DNA of 11,358 bases from Methanosarcinales archaeon (GTDB taxonomy: Archaea; Halobacteriota; Methanosarcinia; Methanosarcinales; Methanocomedenaceae), in assembly GCA_023136155.1 (NCBI GenBank), contig JAGLRT010000004.1:1-11358 (forward strand). The letters run 5' to 3'. Made by a program: the position numbers and the translations under genes. The notes under the pieces were generated by a model. The model was not told the origin of the DNA. It saw nothing but the letters and a program-made list of their open reading frames with translations, and did not search any database. Positions within the stretch are counted from its first letter, which is position 1. Each line of letters starts with the position of its first letter. Below, in pieces: positions 1-5,465 of the stretch.

Positions 1-157
1 ATGAGAGACATGCGGAAAGTGAGAGAAAATATTGGAATTGGAGAATAAAATCACTAAAACGCTATCAGAATTGGAGATATAAGCAAAAAATTAACATGAT
101 ACTGAAAGAGGTGACGAAACAGGTGAAGACGCAGAAGTTTTACATATTCTTCGGACA
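1..157. other. Left edge, no supported gene
   Basis: No gene can be supported here. On the plus strand, one frame reads from position 1 to a TAA at 46-48 (15 codons), and another stays open from position 3 to a TGA near 200, giving a Lys/Arg/Tyr-rich tail that overlaps the end of the 158-1183 gene. Either could be the 3' end of a convergent gene that begins outside the window, but neither is recognisable. The stretch is AT-rich, like the accessory DNA to its right. Confidence 0.3.
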
Positions 158-1183
158 TTATTTAAGATATAATTTTAGAAATACCATTTGGTGTGCTTGA
201 CGTTTATTATTTTTATAATCTATACATGCTTCATTTATTATTTCGTCTGAATTTTCCAAATTCAATTGGTTATTCATCAGATTAAGAGAATCCATAGTTC
301 CATTTTTATTAACGGTTTTATTAAAAAATAGGTTCCCTGGAGATGGGTGTGGAATCCAGGTAACAAATTTTGTTTTTTTTTCCAATGTATGTGATTCAAA
401 GTCCACCCATGAAACATTTTGGAATTCATATTCATAGATTTTCTTTAGCATTCGATATTGTTTTTCACCTAATGCAATTAACATCCCAGGACTATTTGAT
501 GAAAAGAATTTGTCTTTAAATAATCGATAATTTTGAAATGTGAATATCCTTTCATATAAATTTCCGAATTTTTTCATGTTTGTAGAGCTTGTATTATGTT
601 TTTTTGTATCAGGAGATAATTCTGTACTGCAGTGCATGCACCATTGTGAAAACATTACATTAGAATCAAGTGGATTTTCGAATAACTGACCTTCAGGATT
701 AAGATTAGTAGCTAATTCAGCATCGTCAAGGTTTGACCATTCAGTAACTAAATCCAAATTCGATTTCAATGCTTCTGTCAAATTTAGATATTTGAACACA
801 ACTCCCAAATTTCCAAGCATTTCCCTGTTAAAACTTGATTTGATTAAGGTAGATCGTACTTGTTGTTCCGTACTACTTAAAGTAGTGTTTTCCATTATGT
901 AATCTAATGCTGGTTTAGAAGTAGCCATACCCATAATAATAAGCTTTGGATTATTTTTAGGAATGTTCCCTGCTGGAGCATACCATAAATGGATTTTTTC
1001 GTCTCGTCCTAATAGAATTGCTTTTGATTTATATGGCCCATTTTGAAAACAATCAGGATGGTTATCAATGTATGGTTGAATTTCATCAACCCATAATTTA
1101 GCATAATCTCGTTTCGCATATCCATTCTTAAAAAATGATTGAATGAGTTCTACTAATTGTGGTTGTACGATAATATTCTTCAT
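158..1183 (-). CDS. Uracil-DNA-glycosylase-superfamily-like protein, function unknown
   Basis: A 341-aa protein from an ATG at 1183 to a TAA at 158-160. I do not recognise a named family with certainty. Its layout resembles the uracil-DNA glycosylase fold: a hydrophobic strand followed by a glycine motif (LIIMGMATSKP, about residues 81-91, in the position of motif A), a later strand LIALGE (235-240), and WIPHPSPGN (276-284), which looks like the HPSP-type motif C loop. The usual catalytic Asp/Asn of motif A (GQDPY or GEAPG types) is not evident, so it may bind nucleic acid or a modified base without classical glycosylase activity. A CX2C pair (Cys182, Cys185) could be half of a metal or Fe-S site. 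There is no signal peptide or membrane segment. The gene is AT-rich, stands alone beside a decayed tRNA and has its own promoter-like sequence, so it looks like acquired cargo. A base-sensing defence or repair role is inference only. Confidence 0.5.
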   Translation of the reverse strand: MKNIIVQPQLVELIQSFFKNGYAKRDYAKLWVDEIQPYIDNHPDCFQNGPYKSKAILLGRDEKIHLWYAPAGNIPKNNPKLIIMGMATSKPALDYIMENTTLSSTEQQVRSTLIKSSFNREMLGNLGVVFKYLNLTEALKSNLDLVTEWSNLDDAELATNLNPEGQLFENPLDSNVMFSQWCMHCSTELSPDTKKHNTSSTNMKKFGNLYERIFTFQNYRLFKDKFFSSNSPGMLIALGEKQYRMLKKIYEYEFQNVSWVDFESHTLEKKTKFVTWIPHPSPGNLFFNKTVNKNGTMDSLNLMNNQLNLENSDEIINEACIDYKNNKRQAHQMVFLKLYLK

Positions 1184-1223
1184 TAAAAAACCCGTTATAC
1201 TTTATAGATACCTCATGCGAGAA

Positions 1224-1240
1224 CTTATAAAAACCTTTTG
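1224..1240 (-). promoter_or_regulatory. Candidate TATA box/BRE for the UDG-like gene
   Basis: Read on the minus strand, CAAAAGG is followed by TTTTTATAAG (1224-1233). This resembles an archaeal TFB-recognition element plus TATA box. A start of transcription about 25 nt downstream (near 1200) would leave a leader of about 20 nt before the ATG at 1183. A second TATA-like CTATAAA lies at 1201-1207. Motif match only. Confidence 0.4.
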
Positions 1241-1299
1241 AATTAATACACTCATTCGAAAAATCACATTTTCTCTTAATATTATCCTGTAAAAATAAG

Positions 1300-1384
1300 C
1301 GCCGAGGGGGAGATTCGAACTCCTGGGGAGGACCAAGCCCCACAAGCTTTCCTGGCTTGCGCCATACTGCTAGACTACCTCGGT
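1300..1384 (-). pseudogene. Degenerate tRNA-Ser(GGA) copy
   Basis: An 85-nt copy of the tRNA-Ser at 2503-2587, colinear without gaps and differing at 7 positions. The changes hit positions tRNAs rarely tolerate. The first acceptor base is A opposite C72, breaking pair 1-72. The conserved G18 of the D loop is A. The anticodon loop reads CAGGAAA instead of CTGGAAA, so invariant U33 becomes A. The first T-stem pair becomes A opposite C. The four remaining T-stem pairs, the D stem, the anticodon stem and a GGGG/CCCC variable arm (shifted by 2 nt) still form. Similarity continues about 9 nt past the 3' end, including a T5 tract, so the duplication included the 3' flank. A TATA-like CATTTATAG (1410-1418) sits about 30 nt upstream, so it might still be transcribed. 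Most likely a pseudogene; a specialised RNA is possible. Confidence 0.8.
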
Positions 1385-1409
1385 GTGTTTCCATTGCAAT
1401 ATAAGAGCA

Positions 1410-1418
1410 CTATAAATG
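1410..1418 (-). promoter_or_regulatory. TATA-like box upstream of degenerate tRNA-Ser
   Basis: CATTTATAG on the minus strand is centred about 30 nt upstream of the 5' end of the degenerate tRNA, the expected distance for an archaeal tRNA promoter. A second AT-rich TTATAT lies at 1399-1404. It lies between the HEPN stop codon and the tRNA copy. Motif match only. Confidence 0.3.
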
Positions 1419-1427
1419 CAATTACAT

Positions 1428-1868
1428 TCATTCGATGAGTTTTTCCATTTCACTAATGAATTTAAGGCAAATGTTATAGATAACATCCAAATCCTCATCA
1501 ACCTCAACAAAATCCAGGGAATACTGAGTATTGTGTCTCATGTCCCGCAAAGAATCGAGAAATAAAACAAACTTCTTATCAAGCTTATTTTTCAAAACAT
1601 ACTCCGATTCCACATACCTTGCCACACAGAAATGACTTCTCTCCTTTATCCCGTCTTTAAAAAGCAATGCCCTTGCTGCATGAAAAAACGCATTATACAA
1701 AGCAAGTACACTCATTCTGGTCATGTCCGAATCAATTAATTTTTCTGCATCCTTGAGAAATAAATCCGCCTGCCTAATACTCTTTCTGGCCAAATCGATA
1801 CTCGAACCGCGCTTTTGCAATAACCCCTTATTGAAACATCTTTCAACTTCAGCCAAACACATCACCAT
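1428..1868 (-). CDS. HEPN domain protein, probable RNase toxin of an MNT-HEPN pair
   Basis: A 146-aa all-helical protein. The HEPN signature appears as R108-DM-R-H112-N with a following Tyr116 (RDMRHNTQY), and an earlier helix has the family pattern YNAFFHAARALLF (58-70). The R-to-H spacing is short (three residues, where Rx4-6H is usual), but Arg-His-Asn followed by Tyr is common in MNT-linked HEPN proteins. HEPN proteins of this kind are metal-independent ribonucleases, and in characterised HepT/MntA systems the paired nucleotidyltransferase AMPylates and silences them. The start overlaps the end of the MNT gene by about 20 nt if the first ATG (1868) is used. Another ATG at 1862 is equally plausible, and a GGTGAT ribosome-binding motif overlaps these codons, so translation is probably coupled. 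The gene lies between the degenerate and intact tRNA-Ser copies. Confidence 0.8.
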   Translation of the reverse strand: MVMCLAEVERCFNKGLLQKRGSSIDLARKSIRQADLFLKDAEKLIDSDMTRMSVLALYNAFFHAARALLFKDGIKERSHFCVARYVESEYVLKNKLDKKFVLFLDSLRDMRHNTQYSLDFVEVDEDLDVIYNICLKFISEMEKLIE

Positions 1869-2406
1869 TTACAGCTATTGAACCCAATTTCAACCGATAA
1901 AAAAATTCAGGGTCATTTTCCATTATAATTTTAATCTTTGAGTCACTTAAAACAAACAGTTTTACTTCCATCCCAAAGTCCTTTTCAATCTCCCTAGTGA
2001 TTTCTCTTAGTTCAATATTTGAAACGTTTTCCTGCTTATAGCACCATAAATCAATGTCGCTCTCGATAGTATCCTCGCCTGATGCAAAACTACCATAGAT
2101 CCCAACCTTTCCAGATTTCATTAGCTGTTTAAAGTTTTTATTCTCTGATAGGTCCGAAATATTTATCAAAGAAAATATTTTTTTAAGTATAGGATTATCC
2201 CTAACCAGATAGATTGTTTTCCTGTTTTTGACTTTCTTTTCCTTGACAAAACCGAATCTTTTAAATAACTTGATCGAATTGTGAACAGAAAAAGGCGAGA
2301 TAGCAAGCCTTTCTGCAATTTCCCTGATATATAACCCCTCTTCCTTCTTTAAAAGTCTTAGAATTTTAAGATTTGATTTCGTGAATACATAACTCAAATC
2401 GTACAT
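1849..2406 (-). CDS. Winged-HTH/minimal nucleotidyltransferase (MNT), probable antitoxin
   Basis: A 185-aa two-domain protein. Residues 1-70 form a winged helix-turn-helix with an IREIAERLAISPFSVHNSI recognition region. Residues of about 95-180 form a DNA-polymerase-beta-type minimal nucleotidyltransferase with the diagnostic GSx10DxD motif (Gly105-Ser106 to Asp117 and Asp119). In characterised MNT-HEPN modules this enzyme adds AMP to the HEPN toxin. The third catalytic acid, usually on the strand after the motif (hDhh), is not obvious: the likely strand reads MEVKLFVL, with Lys149 where Asp is expected, so activity could be reduced or the acid lies elsewhere. The fused DNA-binding domain suggests the antitoxin represses its own promoter; iterons directly upstream support this. 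The ATG at 2406 lies 15 nt from the nearest iteron, and the transcript may be leaderless or nearly so. Confidence 0.85.
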   Translation of the reverse strand: MYDLSYVFTKSNLKILRLLKKEEGLYIREIAERLAISPFSVHNSIKLFKRFGFVKEKKVKNRKTIYLVRDNPILKKIFSLINISDLSENKNFKQLMKSGKVGIYGSFASGEDTIESDIDLWCYKQENVSNIELREITREIEKDFGMEVKLFVLSDSKIKIIMENDPEFFYRLKLGSIAVNGDVFG

Positions 2407-2420
2407 ATAAATTGTACATA

Positions 2421-2485
2421 TCGTTATATATTTAAAAACGTTTCGTTATATATTTAAAAACAATTCGTTATAAAAAATATAACGA
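2421..2485 (-). repeat. Three 22-bp-phased iterons over the MNT-HEPN promoter
   Basis: On the plus strand, TCGTTATATATTTAAAAAC occurs exactly at 2421-2439 and 2443-2461. A third, partial copy (TCGTTATA) starts at 2465, so all three are 22 bp apart, about two helical turns. The third unit also forms an inverted repeat, CGTTATA-AAAAA-TATAACG (2466-2484). Read towards the MNT gene, each unit contains a TATA-like TTTAAATATATAA. A TATA box in the proximal unit would put the transcription start near the ATG, and one in the second unit would put it about 20 nt upstream. Placement over the promoter of a gene with a winged-HTH domain suggests autoregulatory operators (inference). Confidence 0.75.
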
Positions 2486-2502
2486 TTGCTCAGAAAAACA
2501 AG

Positions 2503-2587
2503 CGCCGAGGGGGAGATTCGAACTCCCGAGGGGAACCAAGCCCCACAAGCTTTCCAGGCTTGCGCCATACCGCTAGACTACCTCGGC
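2503..2587 (-). tRNA. tRNA-Ser(GGA)
   Basis: A complete 85-nt class II tRNA. The acceptor stem is GCCGAGG/CCTCGGC with discriminator G, as expected for serine. The D loop has G18-G19. The anticodon stem CAAGC/GCTTG closes the loop CTGGAAA, giving anticodon GGA (reads UCC and UCU). The long variable arm has a GGGG/CCCC stem. The T stem GGGAG/CTCCC holds the loop TTCGAAT. CCA is not encoded. A T5 tract follows the 3' end. It lies 37 nt after the truB stop in the same direction with only a weak TATA-like sequence between, so it may be partly transcribed with the operon. It marks the border between the conserved operon and the accessory DNA. Confidence 0.95.
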
Positions 2588-2613
2588 ATTTTGATGCCTT
2601 ATCTTACACTTAA

Positions 2614-2632
2614 CTGACAAATTTTCAGTCAG
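2614..2632 (-). other. Small inverted repeat over the truB stop
   Basis: CTGAC (2614-2618) and GTCAG (2628-2632) form 5-bp arms around a 9-nt AT-rich loop that includes the end of truB. It could be a weak hairpin between truB and the tRNA-Ser, relevant to processing. The central AAATTT could instead act as a poor TATA element for the tRNA. Weak evidence for either. Confidence 0.25.
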
Positions 2633-3644
2633 CTTTATCTTTGTTTTCCGTCTTCGCTGTCCAGCCCTTCAGATAAGTACCTTCCAGCATCAGTACCCGT
2701 TTAGTGTCAGCCACCAGACCTGTTTCAGCCTCCAACACAGCATCCGTATCCATCAGGGCATCCGCCAGCGCTACCGCCTCGCCCTTCAGACTCATGACCA
2801 GTACCCTGTCGCCCGGATTAATACCAGTATCGATCTTCACAACACCAGGTGCGGCCAGACTGGCCCCGTGGCAGATGGCGTCCACAGCACTATCCCGTAT
2901 CATAATACGTGGAAGATGCACAAGACCCACCTCCTTAGGCAGTATCACCCGGCGCAATTCACTCTCGTCACCGGACTCCTGGTATATCACCATAGCATCT
3001 TTCAGGTCGAACAGCGTAATCTTGCTGTTATCTTCCCGAAACGGTCCACTGCGGGTACGCCTCAACTCCTGCATGTGGCCACCGGTGCCCAATGCCGCAC
3101 CCATATCATGGCATAACTTCCTGATATACGTGCCGGACTCACAGCCAACGCGCATCAACACATTGGTACCATCAATCTCCAGTATTTCAAGGTAATAGAT
3201 ATTCCGTATCCGAACCTCACGCTTTACAGCTGATTTGATTGGAGGTTTCTGGTAAATAGGACCTGTAAACTCCTGAACAACCTTCATAAGGGCCGTCTTT
3301 TTTACGATGGAGTGTAATTTCATTAAACAGATATATTCTTTACCCGCACTCATCAGTGCCCCTACCGACTTTGTGGCATCCCCCATCATAATAGGTAGTA
3401 GTCCCGTAACCTTAGGGTCCAGTGTTCCACCATGTCCTGCCTTGGGCAGGTCCAGTATCTTCTTCACCCAAGACACGACTTCATGACTGGTAGGACCAGA
3501 AGGTTTATCCAGATTAATGACTCCGTTATTGATATGTTCCTTTATAGGGCGCTTATTTGGCAATAATCCATGTCCAGGGTCAGTGGTTTCCTCCACCTTC
3601 TCTTTTAATTCCCGTGCGATATCAGCAGGCAGTTTGCAATCCAT
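2625..3644 (-). CDS. truB: tRNA/rRNA pseudouridine synthase Cbf5/TruB
   Basis: A 339-aa archaeal Cbf5-type enzyme. It isomerises uridine to pseudouridine, acting at U55 of tRNA and, with L7Ae, Nop10 and Gar1, as the catalytic subunit of box H/ACA guide-RNA particles acting on rRNA. The catalytic aspartate is Asp76 in GHGGTLDPKVTGLLP (about 71-85). GVINLDKPSGPTSHEV (41-56) is the family's N-terminal motif, and CESGTYIRKLCHDMG is the conserved motif III region. A PUA RNA-binding domain fills about residues 245-325, with the typical VxHGASLAxPGV pattern. The length is normal for archaeal Cbf5. The ATG at 3644 directly follows the cmk stop (TAAATG), with GGAG about 11 nt upstream inside cmk, so the two genes are translationally coupled. 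It is the last protein gene of the operon. Confidence 0.95.
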   Translation of the reverse strand: MDCKLPADIARELKEKVEETTDPGHGLLPNKRPIKEHINNGVINLDKPSGPTSHEVVSWVKKILDLPKAGHGGTLDPKVTGLLPIMMGDATKSVGALMSAGKEYICLMKLHSIVKKTALMKVVQEFTGPIYQKPPIKSAVKREVRIRNIYYLEILEIDGTNVLMRVGCESGTYIRKLCHDMGAALGTGGHMQELRRTRSGPFREDNSKITLFDLKDAMVIYQESGDESELRRVILPKEVGLVHLPRIMIRDSAVDAICHGASLAAPGVVKIDTGINPGDRVLVMSLKGEAVALADALMDTDAVLEAETGLVADTKRVLMLEGTYLKGWTAKTENKDKAD

Positions 3645-4190
3645 TTATGTCTTCAACTCCTTTCCCTTCATAGATTCAATAGCAGTAATCGCTACTTTTG
3701 CTGTAGCTTCCGGCCCCCACACACTGGACTCCAATACCAAGTCATAAGGAGTCAAATCGCGGATGTCAATATCATAGTACTCTTTATACCGCTTAGCCTC
3801 ACTTTCCTGTCGCTCAACAGTCTCATTCAAAGCCTGATCCAGGGAAATAGCCTCACGGGCTGCAATCCTGCGTGCCCTGACATTTACATCGGTCTTTAGC
3901 ATGATCTTCAGGTCTGCATCAATCAGCATGCCTGATAGCCTCCCCTCAAAAAGCAAATTCCCGCCACTTTTTGACATTTCGACCTGCCGCCTATCAATCT
4001 CATTATCAACAGCAGGATCTACCTCAGCAATACGCCCGAACTCCTCCAGGCTCACTCCTCGCTCTTTAGCCATAGCACGGAACAAATCACCCGATGACAC
4101 AGACTTGAGATCAAAATGCTCAGCAATGATCTTTGAAAGAGTACTCTTACCGCTGCCTGGAGGACCGCTGATTGTAATTATCATGTTCAT
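3645..4190 (-). CDS. cmk: Cytidylate kinase, archaeal type
   Basis: A 181-aa nucleoside monophosphate kinase that converts CMP/dCMP to the diphosphate using ATP. The P-loop is GPPGSGKST (9-17), followed by the archaeal Cmk signature SVSSGDLFRAMAKERG, a base-binding region with DNEIDRRQ, and the lid region with Arg-rich RRIAARE and RYKEYY. The length is typical of the short archaeal Cmk, which lacks the bacterial insert domain. The start at 4190 gives an ATGA overlap with the stop of the preceding DUF106 gene. Starting at Met3 would also be possible, because the family often begins MIITISG. The product supplies pyrimidine nucleotides, in keeping with a growth-linked operon. Confidence 0.95.
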   Translation of the reverse strand: MNMIITISGPPGSGKSTLSKIIAEHFDLKSVSSGDLFRAMAKERGVSLEEFGRIAEVDPAVDNEIDRRQVEMSKSGGNLLFEGRLSGMLIDADLKIMLKTDVNVRARRIAAREAISLDQALNETVERQESEAKRYKEYYDIDIRDLTPYDLVLESSVWGPEATAKVAITAIESMKGKELKT

Positions 4191-4798
4191 ATGCCGCCTA
4201 TGTTCAGGCTCTTCCGTATTATCTGGCTTATAGGCATACTGCAGATAAAGTACCAGTATATCCAGTACTGTATAGGACCAAGTGCAAATCCGGTCAGCAT
4301 CTTCTCACCCCAAAACGGAAATATAAGTGTAGGGTCAGGGTGTTGACTGATGAAAAGGTATGCCCACATGAACAATGGCAGTGAGATGATACTGATATAT
4401 GCCATTGGTTTGAACTGCTGCTTGCTCATCTTCATCTGGTCTTCCATCATAGCCGAGCGCTGTCCTTCAAGTTTTTTCAGTTTAGCCTGGTTATCTGCCA
4501 CCTGGGCTTCCTTGAACTCCTGCTGGAAATGCTTCATCTGGTCCTGTACACGCCGCATCAGTTCCCAATCCATGGTATATTTCTGAATTAACGAGGCATA
4601 CAAACCTGTAATGGCAGCCATAACAAACAGCATAATGTGGAACGGAAGCATATCAGGCAGCGGACCAAGCATAATTTCAACCGCTTGCCCTACCTGTACC
4701 CTGAATTTTTCCCCTAAAATGATGATTCCGAACATCATTCCTAAACCAAGGGCCAATGCAGCCCTTTCCAGTGTCTGCTTCCAGTTCGTGTTCGACAT
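4187..4798 (-). CDS. EMC3/TMCO1-family (DUF106) membrane insertase, archaeal YidC-like
   Basis: A 203-aa membrane protein of the DUF106 family, an archaeal member of the Oxa1 superfamily related to eukaryotic EMC3 and TMCO1. It probably helps insert membrane proteins next to SecY and the ribosome. Predicted layout: TM1 about 13-29, TM2 about 51-70, a long charged cytosolic coiled coil about 75-128 (rich in Gln, Lys and Glu; ribosome contact in characterised relatives), TM3 about 131-150 and a hydrophobic segment about 175-190 with aromatic YWIYWYF. The gene order secY-adk-DUF106-cmk is the usual euryarchaeal one. I chose the ATG at 4798; the longer frame would start at a TTG two codons upstream, with no better ribosome-binding site. 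It lies about 15 nt after the adk stop and overlaps cmk by 4 nt. Confidence 0.9.
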   Translation of the reverse strand: MSNTNWKQTLERAALALGLGMMFGIIILGEKFRVQVGQAVEIMLGPLPDMLPFHIMLFVMAAITGLYASLIQKYTMDWELMRRVQDQMKHFQQEFKEAQVADNQAKLKKLEGQRSAMMEDQMKMSKQQFKPMAYISIISLPLFMWAYLFISQHPDPTLIFPFWGEKMLTGFALGPIQYWIYWYFICSMPISQIIRKSLNIGGI

Positions 4799-4813
4799 AT
4801 CCAAATCCTATTC

Positions 4814-5461
4814 TTAAATTAGTTCTACTACGTCGTTAATCTCTTTAAATATATCATCCACACTACCGGTACCATTCACGGACTTTAACAGTCCTTTCTC
4901 ACTATAATAATCAATAAGAGGATATGTCAGTCCATAATAAGAGACCAGCCTGGTCTCAACGGCATTCTCTGAATCATCATCCCTTTGATACAGTTCTCCG
5001 CCACAATGGTCACATTTCCCGTTAACTTCAGGCGGATTAAATATAACATGATAGCTGGCACCACATCGACATATCCTTCTGCCGGCCAATCTTTTAATCA
5101 GGACCTCATCCGGTACTTCGATATCAATCACCGCATCCAGTTCTTTACCGATATGGTCAATGATTTCTCCCAATGCCTGAGCCTGTGGGATAGTCCGTGG
5201 ATAACCATCAAGCATGAATCCTTTATCAGTATCCGGCTTAGATAACCTGTCCTCGATAATACCTATCAATACATTATCTGGTACCAGTTCCCCACGGTCC
5301 ATTAATTCTTTTGCTTGAACACCAAGTTGTGTGCCTCTTTCAATGTTGTCCCGCAAAATATCGCCCGTAGATATGTGCGGGATATCATATAGCTGGGACA
5401 TCTTCATTGCCTGGGTACCCTTTCCGGCTCCAGGTGCACCCAACAATACAAGATTAAACAT
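4814..5461 (-). CDS. adk: Adenylate kinase, long-LID metal-binding type
   Basis: A 215-aa adenylate kinase (AMP + ATP to 2 ADP), cytosolic. It has the bacterial-like long form: P-loop GAPGAGKGT (8-16), the AMP-binding STGDILR (31-37), GYPRT (86-90), and a LID with RRICRCGASYHVIFNPP and CDHCGGELYQRDDD. Four cysteines (131, 133, 150, 153) suggest a Zn site, but the first pair is CxC rather than the usual CX2C, so one LID residue is missing. The start was moved from a TTG at 5479 to the ATG at 5461: this gives the family's normal beginning (MFNLVLLGAPG) and places a strong GGAGGT 10 nt upstream. The gene begins 4 nt after the secY stop, as in most archaeal and many bacterial spc operons. Confidence 0.95.
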   Translation of the reverse strand: MFNLVLLGAPGAGKGTQAMKMSQLYDIPHISTGDILRDNIERGTQLGVQAKELMDRGELVPDNVLIGIIEDRLSKPDTDKGFMLDGYPRTIPQAQALGEIIDHIGKELDAVIDIEVPDEVLIKRLAGRRICRCGASYHVIFNPPEVNGKCDHCGGELYQRDDDSENAVETRLVSYYGLTYPLIDYYSEKGLLKSVNGTGSVDDIFKEINDVVELI

Positions 5462-5465
5462 TGTA

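Noticed and set aside
1128..1394. 88-codon open frame on the minus strand
   Set aside because: It runs through the degenerate tRNA copy and the start of the 158-1183 gene; the peptide is an artefact of tRNA sequence.
1300..2587. Reading the paired tRNA copies as a two-repeat CRISPR-like or IS-like structure
   Set aside because: The repeats are tRNA-Ser sequences in direct orientation; there is no transposase, integrase, terminal inverted repeat or spacer array in the window.
2704..3195. 163-codon plus-strand open frame
   Set aside because: Antisense to truB, Ser/Thr-rich shadow with no family resemblance.
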